Shown here: piece by piece, positions 40,481-49,354 of the stretch | How positions within the stretch are numbered: position 1 is the stretch's first letter | Layout of the letters: every line of letters begins with the position of its first letter | Assembly: GCA_020849855.1 (NCBI GenBank) | Contig: JADZFO010000011.1 | Span: forward strand, 1 to 64,000 | DNA: 64,000 nucleotides | Source of the DNA: a bacterium | GTDB taxonomy: Bacteria; 4484-113; JAFGCY01 | Direction of reading: 5' to 3' | Position numbers and translations under genes: made by a program | Notes under the pieces: model-generated | Told to the model about the DNA's origin: nothing | Databases searched by the model: none | Seen by the model: only the letters and a program-made list of their open reading frames with translations

Positions 40481-41032
40481 TCAGTCAGCATCCGGCGCAA
40501 GCAGATAAGCCTGCCAGGGGCCGGCGTGACCCGGGCCGCTGCTGAGCAGCAATGCAAGCTGCAGCTCGCCTGCGCGGAGCTGCGCGGAGCTTGCGGCAGG
40601 CAGTCCGCTGGCCGTCACGCACTCGCTGCCCAGCCAGCGCCAGCTTTCAAGCGGGTGCACGGGTAGGCCTTCCCGGGCCACCGATTCCAGGCCCGGCGCA
40701 AGGGCCTGGACCCGCAGCTCAAAGCTGGCGCCGTCAAGCTGCAATCCGCCTGCGGCCAGCGCGGCAGTCGGGATGTAGTAGCTCTCCCGGCGCGAGAGCG
40801 GCAGGCGCGGGCCGGAGCTTTGGGCGAGCAGCAGCAGGGCCGCCGGCCGGCCCAGGATGCTGGGCACACCGGCGCGCAGGCTGAAGCCCTCGGGCTGCTC
40901 CACCAGGTCCACGAAGGCAATCTCAGGTGCAGGCCTGCAGGCGCTGAGCAGGCAGCAGACGCAAAGCAGCGCGCAGGCTGCAAGGCCGCGCCCGCGAAAA
41001 GTGCTGCTTTGCCAGTGCTGAATACAGCTCAT
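40481..41032 (-). CDS. lipoprotein of unknown function
   Basis: A 183-residue lipoprotein with lipobox LLSAC after a Cys-rich hydrophobic core (ACALLCVCCLLSAC). The mature part shows alternating hydrophobic strands (GFSLRAGVPSILGR, FELRVQALAPGLES) without a recognised domain. No ribosome site is obvious. It lies 35 bp downstream of the DegT-type aminotransferase on the same strand. Confidence 0.55.
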   Translation of the reverse strand: MSCIQHWQSSTFRGRGLAACALLCVCCLLSACRPAPEIAFVDLVEQPEGFSLRAGVPSILGRPAALLLLAQSSGPRLPLSRRESYYIPTAALAAGGLQLDGASFELRVQALAPGLESVAREGLPVHPLESWRWLGSECVTASGLPAASSAQLRAGELQLALLLSSGPGHAGPWQAYLLAPDAD

Positions 41033-41066
41033 TGCTGATCTCTGTCAGCAGATGATTGCACAGTAC

Positions 41067-42389
41067 CTAGAGCTCGACCACCGCCTCGCGGATTTTCGCT
41101 ATGACGTAGTCCTGCTCGGCGCGGGTGATGCCGGGGTGGATCGGCAGGCTCAGCACCTCGGCAGCCGCGCGCTCGGTGACCGGGAAGTCGCCGGGGCGGT
41201 GGCCATAGATGCTGTAGACATTCTGCAGGTGCAGGGGCACTGGGTAGTAAATCATCGCCACCACGCCGGAAGCACGCAGGTGCGCCATCACCGCGTCGCG
41301 GCGGGCCGGATTGGGCAGGCTCTTGCCGTGCGTGGGCGGTACCTCGCCCTCCGGATAGCGCCCGGAGCGGTAGGCCGCGCCGTCCTCGCTGTGTGCCTTA
41401 GCGCTGCAGCGGTGGGCGCCGGCCTTGATTCCGGCGGGGCTGTTGGCCGCGCCCCAGCCCTGGGGCGCCTGCCACTCGACCCAGCCTTCAGAAGAAACGC
41501 GGATCGTGTACTGGTGGTAGACGTGGGTGCAGCCTTCGGCCACCTTCGGGGTGGTGATGCCCGGGACGCCATCGAGATGTGCGTTGTAGTAGGCCGCAGC
41601 CTCGGCCCGCAGGCCGTTCCACTCATCCAGCTTGTCCAGCTTGACGTTCAGCACCGCGGCCTGGAACTCGTCCAAGCGGCTGTTCAGGCCGTCGCTGAGG
41701 TGGTAGTAGCGCTCATGCTGGCCATGGTTGCGCAGCAGGGTGGCCGGCTCCAGCAGGCGCTCGCGGTTCATCAGCAGCATGCCGCCGTCGCCGCAGGCGC
41801 CAAGGTTCTTCGTGGGATAGAAGCTCAGGGCGGCAGCAGCGGAAAGGCCGCCGACCTTGCGGCCCTTGTAGGTGGCCCCGATGGCCTGGGCCATGTCTTC
41901 CAGCACACTGATGCCAAGGTCGTCGGTGATCGGCAGGATCTCGTCCATGTCCGCCGGGTGGCCATACAGGTGCACAGGGATCAGCGCCTTGGTGTTCGGC
42001 GTCACGGCCGATTCGATCCGCGCCGGGTCGATGTTGAAGGTCTCGGGCTCGATGTCCACGAAGACCGGGCGTGCGCCCAGCCAGCGGGCGGCTTCCGAGG
42101 TGGCGATAAAGGTGAAGGGCGGGGTGATGACCTCATCCCCGCAGCCCACGCCCAGCGCGGCCAGGCCGATGATCAGCGCATCAGTGCCGCTGTTCAGCGC
42201 CAGGGCGCTCTTGGCGCCGCAGTAGGCGGCCAGGCGCTGCTCCAGCTCCTTGCCTTCCTTGCCCAGGATATAGCCGCCGCTGTCCAGCACGGCCAGCAGG
42301 CGCTGGGCCATCGCATCGCGGATCGGCGCGTGCTGTTCGGGCAGGCGCAGCGGGGGGACGTTCATCGAAGGGCTAGGTGTATCGCTCAT
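41067..42389 (-). CDS. DegT/DnrJ/EryC1/StrS-family aminotransferase with an insertion
   Basis: A 440-residue PLP enzyme of the sugar-aminotransferase family, which aminates nucleotide-sugar keto groups for surface polysaccharides. The PLP lysine is Lys194 in FYPTKNLGACGDGG; GTDALIIGLAALGVGCGDEV, VLEDMAQAIGA and the substrate motif NSRLDEFQAAVL are intact. Between TIRVS and RRDAVMAHL about 60 residues rich in Gly, Ala and Ser (nt about 41305-41492) are inserted, absent from the usual family. ATG 42389 lies 9 nt after CATAAT; further upstream reading is non-coding. Confidence 0.85.
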   Translation of the reverse strand: MSDTPSPSMNVPPLRLPEQHAPIRDAMAQRLLAVLDSGGYILGKEGKELEQRLAAYCGAKSALALNSGTDALIIGLAALGVGCGDEVITPPFTFIATSEAARWLGARPVFVDIEPETFNIDPARIESAVTPNTKALIPVHLYGHPADMDEILPITDDLGISVLEDMAQAIGATYKGRKVGGLSAAAALSFYPTKNLGACGDGGMLLMNRERLLEPATLLRNHGQHERYYHLSDGLNSRLDEFQAAVLNVKLDKLDEWNGLRAEAAAYYNAHLDGVPGITTPKVAEGCTHVYHQYTIRVSSEGWVEWQAPQGWGAANSPAGIKAGAHRCSAKAHSEDGAAYRSGRYPEGEVPPTHGKSLPNPARRDAVMAHLRASGVVAMIYYPVPLHLQNVYSIYGHRPGDFPVTERAAAEVLSLPIHPGITRAEQDYVIAKIREAVVEL

Positions 42390-42546
42390 GGCGCGGGGAT
42401 TATGGCAGATGCAGCGCCCGCCGGGAGCACTGCTGCGCTGAAATCGAGGACGCTTTTGGGGCGGGCGCGGGGCGGCCCGGGACATGCTAGGATTCTGCCC
42501 TTCCAGTCAAGGAACTGGTGGCAGCTTCTGCGGGGAGGCAGACTAA

Positions 42547-43290
42547 ATGGACAGCAATGCGGGCGCCCTGAGCAGCCTTGAAATCTATGACGACTTCAGC
42601 ATCACCACCCCTGATGGTGAACCGACGCCGGGCAAGTGGGTCATCGGCCAGATGGTCATTGACGGCCAGGTGATCTGGACCTGGCGCGACAAGGATCTGC
42701 AGGTCAAAACTGGCGGCGGATACTGCGAGCTGAACATCCCGGTCTTCAGCGCGGAGCATCACGAGGTAGGGATCTTCGACAACCCCAAGGTGCTGTTCTG
42801 TTCCAGCAAGGTCTGGGAGCACGGCGGCCGGCCGATCCGCTTCGAGAGCCGGATGAGCTGCGAGTTCAACGGCGATCTGTCGGATTATCGCGACGGCTTC
42901 GCCGGCTTCCATGTGCTGGACTTCCATTCCGGCACGGTGATGGACGTAGTGGGCAATGGCAACCGGCTCTGGGCCATTGTCGAGCGCCTGCCGATCCCCG
43001 GCCTCGACAGCCCGGTGGAGCCCTTTATCGAGTTCCATGACCTGGGCGTGCAGTCCGCGCCGGGGATGGAGCACGAGGTGGCAGTGGAGTTTGACCCGCA
43101 AAGCCGCATGGCGCGCTGGATTGTCGACGGCAAGGTGGGCTATGAGCGCGAGATCCTGATGAACCCGCAGAGCTTCTTCCTGGCCTTCGGCCTGCTGACC
43201 CTGCACGAGCAGGTGGATGGCAAGAGCGTGTCCAATAAAGGCCAGGGTGGCCGCGGCAAATGGGGCGCCTTCAAGGTGACGCAGGGCTAG
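42547..43290 (+). CDS. LamG-like/DUF6081-type protein of unknown function
   Basis: A 247-residue protein without a signal peptide. It has the rhythm of a jelly-roll fold (YDDFSITTPDG at the start, FHDLGVQSAPGMEH, FDPQSRMARWIVDGK late) and resembles DUF6081-like proteins. GGGGAGG lies 8 nt before ATG 42547. The stop codon shares a CTAG with the convergent lipoprotein gene. No catalytic residues are identified. Confidence 0.55.
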   Translation: MDSNAGALSSLEIYDDFSITTPDGEPTPGKWVIGQMVIDGQVIWTWRDKDLQVKTGGGYCELNIPVFSAEHHEVGIFDNPKVLFCSSKVWEHGGRPIRFESRMSCEFNGDLSDYRDGFAGFHVLDFHSGTVMDVVGNGNRLWAIVERLPIPGLDSPVEPFIEFHDLGVQSAPGMEHEVAVEFDPQSRMARWIVDGKVGYEREILMNPQSFFLAFGLLTLHEQVDGKSVSNKGQGGRGKWGAFKVTQG

Positions 43291-43724
43291 GGCGCAGGCA
43301 AGCCAGTGATGGTGCAGGTGTAGCCCAGCAGGTCATCAAGCGTGCTTTTGCGGCTGACGGAATGGCCCAGGCCACGCGAGCTGATGAACACCTCGCTTCG
43401 GCCGTCCATGCTGCGAAGCCTCAGGGCGTAGACGTCCGAGCCTGCCTTCATGGCCGGCTCCGGGTGCCAGCCCGCAGCGGCGAGTTCGCGGGTCATCAGC
43501 TCGGCGTTTGACATGGGGTTGCCCGGAGCGGTGAATTCGATCTCATAGCTGCCCGGAGAGGCATTGCTCAGCTTGATGTCCCGCGCGCCGGCGGGCAGCT
43601 TAAGCTCCGCCAGCGGCCAGCCGCTGGGGTACTCGCCGCGATAGGTGCCATCGCCGCAGGCGCACAGAACTGCCAGCAGAAGGGCCATAATGCCGCTGAG
43701 ACCGGCCTGCCGCTTGTTTCGCAT
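43287..43724 (-). CDS. lipoprotein of unknown function
   Basis: A 145-residue lipoprotein (hydrophobic core LSGIMALLLAVLCAC, acylation Cys about 23). The mature part has GWPLAELKLPAGARDIKLS and ends with a short beta hairpin; no family is recognised. The start is ATG 43724 or TTG 43727, 8 or 5 nt after TATGAT. It converges on the LamG-like gene with overlapping stops. Confidence 0.55.
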   Translation of the reverse strand: MRNKRQAGLSGIMALLLAVLCACGDGTYRGEYPSGWPLAELKLPAGARDIKLSNASPGSYEIEFTAPGNPMSNAELMTRELAAAGWHPEPAMKAGSDVYALRLRSMDGRSEVFISSRGLGHSVSRKSTLDDLLGYTCTITGLPAP

Positions 43725-43732
43725 CAAAGAGC

Positions 43733-43738
43733 ATCATA
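43733..43738 (-). promoter_or_regulatory. -10 box TATGAT of the lipoprotein gene at 43287
   Basis: Minus-strand TATGAT ends 5 nt before TTG 43727 and 8 nt before ATG 43724, again leaderless geometry. Confidence 0.4.
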
Positions 43739-43864
43739 TTCGCAGACTCGCTGCGCCGCCGGTTACACTCTGCCCGCGGTCAGGTCGACTGCATTTCCTT
43801 GCATACTAAACAATTGGCTGATCGGGCGCATCTATGCTGCTGCGATCCGCACCTGGGAGGAGCT

Positions 43865-44818
43865 ATGCGCACTTCGCATTTCACACTGATTCTGACCCTG
43901 GCCACTGTCTGCCTTCTGCTGGCGCCGCGGGCTGCCAGCGCCGCCGAGATCGTGGAGTGGACACCGGGCAAACACAGCGAAAAGGACAAGGAGAGGGCCT
44001 GGTTTGATAACGAACATGAGGACGATTTCATCTGGATCGCGCTGGAAGAACTGAGCGGCAAGCGCCCGGCGGCGGATGCCAGCCGCAGCGAGCTGGCAAA
44101 GGCCACGCTGGCGCTGCTTAACGAGCTGCCGAAGTACGGTGAGCGCGAAACGAAAATGCTCAGGCCGCCGGTGCCCTTCTTTGTCACTGAAGGCTATCTC
44201 AGCCTGGGCAAGGCGACTCTGCCGGCCAGCCGCTACATGAAGTACTACACGGCCGGTGAGCATCCTGAGTTCTTCACCGATGCGACCGCCTTGAGCGACA
44301 CTGCCGCCCTGTATTGCTACTTCAGCATGTACGACGCCGAGTGGTTCGGGATAACGCGCATTCCGGCCTACAAGGCCTGGCTGAGCTGCGTAGCCCTGAG
44401 CTATCCGCCGCACTGGCAGAAGTTCAAGGGTATGGGGCAAAGCGCTCTGCACGAGCGCCTGGTGACGCCCTTCCAGACGAAGGACGAGCCCTGGCGCGAG
44501 ATCGATAACTGGATCACGGCCTATACCCGGCCCGAGCTGGACGGCGAGCCGCAGGTCTTTGTAAAGCCCCTGGTACGCAATGCGCTGGTGGCCGAACTGC
44601 TGGACAATGCCGGTCTGGACTTCGACCCGCGCTACCTGAAGGAGCGCGCATACAGCAACAGTGCGCCCTCGCTGCCGGGCTACGACAGCCGCAGGGCCAG
44701 CCTGCTGGCGGCGCTGACACTCGAGCTGAGCCAGGAGATCTATGAGCAGGACGGCAACACGAAGCAGCCCCTGTGGCTGCGCGACTGGTTCCTCGAGCGC
44801 TTCAACACCCTGAAGTAG
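43865..44818 (+). CDS. exported protein of unknown function
   Basis: A 317-residue secreted protein: a signal peptide ending near ASAA-E (about residue 24), then a helical domain with many Trp and Tyr (AWFDNEHEDDFIWIALEEL, YMKYYTAGEHPEFFTD, WFGITRIPAYKAWL). I recognise no family and no catalytic motif. GGGAGGAG lies just before ATG 43865; a 22-residue upstream extension lacks any ribosome site. A GC-rich hairpin follows the stop. Confidence 0.65.
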   Translation: MRTSHFTLILTLATVCLLLAPRAASAAEIVEWTPGKHSEKDKERAWFDNEHEDDFIWIALEELSGKRPAADASRSELAKATLALLNELPKYGERETKMLRPPVPFFVTEGYLSLGKATLPASRYMKYYTAGEHPEFFTDATALSDTAALYCYFSMYDAEWFGITRIPAYKAWLSCVALSYPPHWQKFKGMGQSALHERLVTPFQTKDEPWREIDNWITAYTRPELDGEPQVFVKPLVRNALVAELLDNAGLDFDPRYLKERAYSNSAPSLPGYDSRRASLLAALTLELSQEIYEQDGNTKQPLWLRDWFLERFNTLK

Positions 44819-44822
44819 TCGG

Positions 44823-44840
44823 GGCCCGGACTGCCGGGCC
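44823..44840. terminator. GC hairpin between convergent genes
   Basis: GGCCCGG (44823-44829) and CCGGGCC (44834-44840) form a tight stem-loop in the 48-bp gap between convergent genes. No T-tract follows, so intrinsic termination is weakly supported. Confidence 0.35.
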
Positions 44841-44866
44841 TGCGCGCTGCTGAAGTCTGCGGGCGC

Positions 44867-46306
44867 TTAAAGGGCCGGCGCGGGCTGCTGATCGAGGCTG
44901 GCCACATGCGCAAAGCAGGCCTCAAGGTCGGCGATTATGTCGCTGGTCTCTTCGATACCGACGCTCAGGCGGATGCCGCCGGATTCCAGGCCGGCCGCCG
45001 CGCGCTCGCTTTCCGGAATTGCGCTGTGGGTCATTGAGCAGGGGTTTTCGATCAGGGTCTTGACCTGTCCCAGGCTGACCGCCAGGGTGATGCAGTAGCT
45101 GTTGTCGGCCGCATAGTCGATAAAGGCCTCGGCCCGGGCATTGGAACCCGGCGCTTCCTTCAGGGTGAAATAGACCATGCTGCCGGGCATGAAAGCGCCG
45201 TCATAGCCGCGCATTTGCTTCCTGGCCAGCGCGTGCTGGGGGTCAGCCTCCAGGCCGGGGTAGCGCACCTTTGCCACCAGGGGATGCGCCTCCAGATACT
45301 CCGCTATGCGGCCGGCGGAATGCTGCATCTGGCGCATGCGCACGGGCAGGGTCGGCAGGCCATAGACCAGCGGGGGCCAGGCGGCCTTGGGCGAGAGGCT
45401 GCCGCCGAAGTCCTTGCGGTAAAGCAGCAGCTCAGGCTCAAGCCTGGCCGGGGCGATGACCACACCGCCCATATCGGTGCCAAAGCCGCCGATGCCCTTG
45501 GTCAGCGAGTGGACGACGATATCAATGCCCTGCTCCATCGGCCGCTGGCAGACCGGGGTGCTGAAGGTGTTGTCGCAGACCGAGAGGATCTGCTCGGGCT
45601 CGGGGAGCCCGGCATTCGCGCCGGCGATAACCGCGGCCACGCCGGCCAGGTCGATCAGCTCAAGGGTCGGATTGACTGGTGATTCAAGGTACACCAGGCG
45701 TGTGTTCGGGCGGATGGCACCGCGCAGGGTTTCAAGGTCGGTCATGTCGATGAAGCTGACCTCAATGCCCAGACGTGGATACCAGTTGCGCAGCAGGCTG
45801 GCCGTGCAGCCGTACAGGCAGTTGTGGGCGATCACGTGAGTGCCGCTCTGGGCCCGGATGCCGAGCGCCGCGGAGATAGCGGCCATGCCGGTGGCGAAGG
45901 AAACGGCGCGCACGGGCTGGCCGTGGGTCACTGACTCAAGCGCGCCAGCGCCTTCGGCCTCGGCCAGGCGCTCTTCCAGCATGGCCGCGGTGGGCTCATG
46001 CAGGCGGTCATAGATGAAGATGTCCTGCTGGGCCTGCTCGGCGAGGCTCAGCTCGGGGCTGGCGAAGTTGCAGAAGCCCAGCGCGCCGCGGGCAGCGGAG
46101 CTGAGGCGGTAGGTGGCCGAAGCGCTCATCGGCGGGACGACATGGTGGCTGTAATCCCAGTGCGGGGTGTACATCTCGCCGTGGATAAAGCGGCTGCGCT
46201 GGGAGTAGCGCCGCGGGGGGCCGGCAGCAGAGCCGGGCTCGCCGGCTCCCTGGCCGGGCATTCGGGGCTGTTCGTCGCTGTTGCCGTTCAGATGCTCATC
46301 CGCCAT
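44867..46306 (-). CDS. Cys/Met-metabolism PLP enzyme (gamma-synthase/gamma-lyase family)
   Basis: A 479-residue member of the trans-sulfuration family (MetB/MetC/MegL). PLP lysine Lys270 in SLTKGIGGFGTDMGG; the PLP-binding stretch AVSFATGMAAISAAL, VYLESPVNPTLELID and the C-terminal LAVSLGQVKTLIENPCSMTHS, RLSVGIEETSDIIADLE are present. Either cystathionine gamma-synthase, O-acetylhomoserine sulfhydrylase or methionine gamma-lyase is possible; the long N-terminus and the CNFASPELS insertion argue for a lyase-like branch. ATG 46306 follows AAGGAG; a TAGAAT box lies about 35 nt upstream. Confidence 0.88.
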   Translation of the reverse strand: MADEHLNGNSDEQPRMPGQGAGEPGSAAGPPRRYSQRSRFIHGEMYTPHWDYSHHVVPPMSASATYRLSSAARGALGFCNFASPELSLAEQAQQDIFIYDRLHEPTAAMLEERLAEAEGAGALESVTHGQPVRAVSFATGMAAISAALGIRAQSGTHVIAHNCLYGCTASLLRNWYPRLGIEVSFIDMTDLETLRGAIRPNTRLVYLESPVNPTLELIDLAGVAAVIAGANAGLPEPEQILSVCDNTFSTPVCQRPMEQGIDIVVHSLTKGIGGFGTDMGGVVIAPARLEPELLLYRKDFGGSLSPKAAWPPLVYGLPTLPVRMRQMQHSAGRIAEYLEAHPLVAKVRYPGLEADPQHALARKQMRGYDGAFMPGSMVYFTLKEAPGSNARAEAFIDYAADNSYCITLAVSLGQVKTLIENPCSMTHSAIPESERAAAGLESGGIRLSVGIEETSDIIADLEACFAHVASLDQQPAPAL

Positions 46307-46389
46307 AGAAATCTCCTTGGCCCAAGGCCTGAGCATTCTAGCTGGCGAATCTCTGTCGCAAATGAGTGCTGGGTGCGCCGGCAGGCCAG

Positions 46390-48258
46390 TTAGTCGAGCG
46401 GCACAGTGCGGGCGATCAATGCTTCGCTGCTGGCCGCGGTCTCAAAGAGGTCCAGATCCCCTGCGGCATCCACAAGTTCACTGGCGCTTTGATCAATCAG
46501 CTGGCTTTGCGTAAGCACTGTGAGCGTATCGCCTGAGTCAACCAGACTGACGATGCCGGAGTAGTCTTCAGTAGTCAGGTCGGTACCGCGGTTGATTGTC
46601 GGCTGGGCGTCGGCCAGTGTCAGGGCGTCACCCAGACAGAAAAAGGACCCACAGTCCTCCAGGAAACTGAAGTAGAGCACGCCGAAGGTCAGCCATTCCT
46701 GTGGACTGGCATCAACTCTGCTCAGGCGGATAAAGCCGCTTTCTGTACCCTCACCCGCATCGCTGCGGGTCTGCACAAGCAGGTCGCCATTAGTGAAGCG
46801 CTCCGTCATCAGGCGTGTTTCAAGAGACACACTCGACCGTGGTGTGAGCAGCTTCTGGGCTGAAAGCAGAGCGCCGCTGCGGTCACTGCGTACGAGCAGG
46901 ACGCCATCATCGAAGGACGAGACATCCTGCCGTGGCACTGCGCTGGCGCTAACCATGTTTCCTGCTTCGTCGTAGGCCACTCCATTTTCAGAGAAGGTCA
47001 GGCTGAAGGAGAGGCTTGAGTCGAGATACTTGTCAAAGAGAACCTGGCCCGTCGAGTCAAGGCGCAGCAAGCTCGGGGTGCCCATGGAGGGCGGGTCAAA
47101 GGCACTACGGTGCCCGACCAGCAGCAGGTCGCCTGTCGTCGGCTCGGAAATGATGCGGCGATACAGGGGCCGGTGGCTGGCGACCGCCCAGTTATGCTGC
47201 AGTTCCCGGACCAGGTTGCCATCCGGAGAAAGCCAGACCAGCGCCCCATAGTCATCCGGGTCTGATAGCACGTCATTTGACACAACAACATGGACCACCA
47301 GATTGCCGTCAGCGTCAAAGCCCAGGCCGCCCACGCTCTCTGTGCCTGCTGTGTCCCAGCGCCGGCACCAGACCGTGTTCAGGTCTGAGTCAGCCTTCAT
47401 GATGAAGGCCTTGCGTGAGCTGCCAGCGGTGTAGGCCAGGTAGACATCGCCAGCCGCGTTGACGAGCATCTCCCTGATGCCAAGTTGAGAGCCAAACAGC
47501 TCAGGGTCAGTCCACTGGCGGGCGACCAGCAGGGTGCCGTCCTGGGAGAACTTGAGGATCGACGGCGTGACTTCGTCGCTGAGCGCCTCGGAGTCAATCG
47601 ACACATACAGATTGCCCTCCGCATCCATCCCGCAGAAGCGGCCATCCTCAGACGCTGAGGTGCCCCAGCTGTGCGCCCAGTTCAGGGTCTCGCCATTGTG
47701 CTGGATGCTGACGCTGTTTACCGTCAACGCTGAGCCATAGGCAAGCACGGCAACATGCATCAGGCAGCTGTCTGAGGACAGATCTTCAGCGGGGCGATCT
47801 ACTGTCAGGCTGGCGCTGTCGCTTAGAAGCGGCGCAATCTTCCAGTTGCCCGCCGAGTAATCGCTCAGGCCGATCCAGAACTGCTGCGGCTCCGCAGCGC
47901 TGCAGTCGATGCTGACACTGGCAAGCTGCGCGCCATGCGGGACGGTGAAGGAATAGATGCCATAGCTCAGTTCATCCGTGCCCGGGGTCAGCTGCAGGGA
48001 AGTGCCATCCAGAGCCTGGGGCCCTGCGGAGCGGCTGAAGTCTGCACCGCTCAGGCTGCCGACCGCGGAGACTGCATGCGATTGGCCTTCAAGCGCTGTC
48101 AGGGCGGGGAGGCCATCGCGAACTGGCCGCGCTGCACTTCCGGAGGGCGCATTGGAAGTCGTCGTCTGCTCCGCGTAGCGCGCGGCACCGCCAGAGGCGC
48201 AGGCAGCCAGGCCGAGCACACTGGCTGCGGTGGCAAGTGTGCACAGAATCAACGACAT
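46390..48258 (-). CDS. beta-propeller lipoprotein
   Basis: A 622-residue lipoprotein (lipobox LAAC, near residue 20). Residues about 45-185 are the shared lipoprotein module (LSYGIYSFTV, FWIGLSDYSAGNWKIAP). The remainder carries repeated strands of SBBP/propeller type (DGTLLVARQWTD, NAAGDVYLAYT, DADGNLVVHVVVS, LLLVGHRS), predicted to form a propeller for protein or carbohydrate contact. The start is uncertain: ATG 48258 gives a clean signal peptide; TTG 48276 has a GGGGG ribosome site. Confidence 0.7.
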   Translation of the reverse strand: MSLILCTLATAASVLGLAACASGGAARYAEQTTTSNAPSGSAARPVRDGLPALTALEGQSHAVSAVGSLSGADFSRSAGPQALDGTSLQLTPGTDELSYGIYSFTVPHGAQLASVSIDCSAAEPQQFWIGLSDYSAGNWKIAPLLSDSASLTVDRPAEDLSSDSCLMHVAVLAYGSALTVNSVSIQHNGETLNWAHSWGTSASEDGRFCGMDAEGNLYVSIDSEALSDEVTPSILKFSQDGTLLVARQWTDPELFGSQLGIREMLVNAAGDVYLAYTAGSSRKAFIMKADSDLNTVWCRRWDTAGTESVGGLGFDADGNLVVHVVVSNDVLSDPDDYGALVWLSPDGNLVRELQHNWAVASHRPLYRRIISEPTTGDLLLVGHRSAFDPPSMGTPSLLRLDSTGQVLFDKYLDSSLSFSLTFSENGVAYDEAGNMVSASAVPRQDVSSFDDGVLLVRSDRSGALLSAQKLLTPRSSVSLETRLMTERFTNGDLLVQTRSDAGEGTESGFIRLSRVDASPQEWLTFGVLYFSFLEDCGSFFCLGDALTLADAQPTINRGTDLTTEDYSGIVSLVDSGDTLTVLTQSQLIDQSASELVDAAGDLDLFETAASSEALIARTVPLD

Positions 48259-48406
48259 GCAGTGGTGCTTCGACAAGCTAACCCCCGATAACGCAAGCTG
48301 GAACTCTGAGCTGCACACAAACAGGCTACTACCGAGCGATGCAGTTTTAGTGTGAGCTTCTCATTTTTACACTGTGCTGCAATGAAGCTGATGACGGCCT
48401 GGCGGA

Positions 48407-49354
48407 CTAGTCCCAGTACAGCTCAACCATGAGCGGAAAGTGGTCGCTAAGGTAGCCCAGCGTGGCCTGCCTGCCCTTGCCGACGCGCCAGCTGTCACGG
48501 ATCAGCTCGCTGCTGATCAGGCTGAAGTCAGGGCTGCTCAGGACATAGTCGATCCGCCTACTGCCGGCCTCGCCTGTCCAGTTGTGGAAGGTCCCGTTGG
48601 CAGACTCGTCCATGGGCAGACGTTCGTTGCTGCTGCTGTAGGTGAAGTTGCCCAGGGCGTGGCAGTCCTGGAGCTGGCTGAGCAGGGCCTGCATGGGAGC
48701 ACTGTCCGGCGTGCAGTTGAAATCGCCGGTCAGCAGCACCGGCATCTCCGCGCCGTTGGCCATAAAGCTCTCGCCGATGCGCTGCAGAAGCAGCTTCGCG
48801 CTTTCCAGGCGCGCCTGCTCGCCGACGTGGTCGAAGTGCGCGTTGTAAAGCCAGAAGCTCCTGGCGTTCAGCCTGTCGTGGAGATGGACCCAGGAGCAGA
48901 TTCGGGGCAGGGCGGCATCCCAGGCAGTCTCGCCCAGCTTTCCCTCGGGCGCAAGCCCAAAGGAGCCGGAGTCGATCAGCTCAAAACGATCCGCGCGCCA
49001 GAGGATGGCGCACATTTCTCCGCCGCCGTCCTTCTCCCGGCCCAGGGCATAAGCAGCATGGCCCGGCAACGCCGCCTTGATCTGTTCGAGCTGGAAATCC
49101 AGGCACTCCTGCAGGCCGATCAGATCCGGATCACGCTGCTTCAGCATCGCCAGCACATGCTCGCGCCGCCTGTCCCAGCGGTTCGGCCCGTCATCGGCAG
49201 TCCCGTAACGGATGTTGAAGCTCATTACCCGCAGAGGATCAATGGCCTTGGCTTCAGCCCCGGCGGGAGAGGGCAGGCAGAGCGCAAGGCAGGCCGTGGC
49301 CAGCAGACCGGCGGAGCCAAGAAGAATGCTAAAGAGCTGCAGGCCGGGCTTCAT
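48407..49354 (-). CDS. exported endonuclease/exonuclease/phosphatase-family protein
   Basis: A 315-residue EEP-superfamily hydrolase with a signal peptide (about 1-33). Motifs: VMSFNIRYGTADDGPNRWD, the metal Glu in LIGLQECLD, catalytic FWLYNAHFDHVGEQAR, TGDFNCTPDSAP and the terminal GYLSDHFPLMVEL (SDH). Secreted members cleave nucleic acids, phospholipids or inositol phosphates; the GTADDGPNRWDRR start is typical of the putative sugar-phosphatase branch. Its ATG overlaps the stop of the ankyrin gene (ATGA), so the two are coupled. Confidence 0.88.
   Translation of the reverse strand: MKPGLQLFSILLGSAGLLATACLALCLPSPAGAEAKAIDPLRVMSFNIRYGTADDGPNRWDRRREHVLAMLKQRDPDLIGLQECLDFQLEQIKAALPGHAAYALGREKDGGGEMCAILWRADRFELIDSGSFGLAPEGKLGETAWDAALPRICSWVHLHDRLNARSFWLYNAHFDHVGEQARLESAKLLLQRIGESFMANGAEMPVLLTGDFNCTPDSAPMQALLSQLQDCHALGNFTYSSSNERLPMDESANGTFHNWTGEAGSRRIDYVLSSPDFSLISSELIRDSWRVGKGRQATLGYLSDHFPLMVELYWD

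Noticed and set aside
41052-42581. A plus-strand open frame opposite the DegT-type aminotransferase
   Set aside because: The minus strand encodes clear PLP motifs; the plus product has none.
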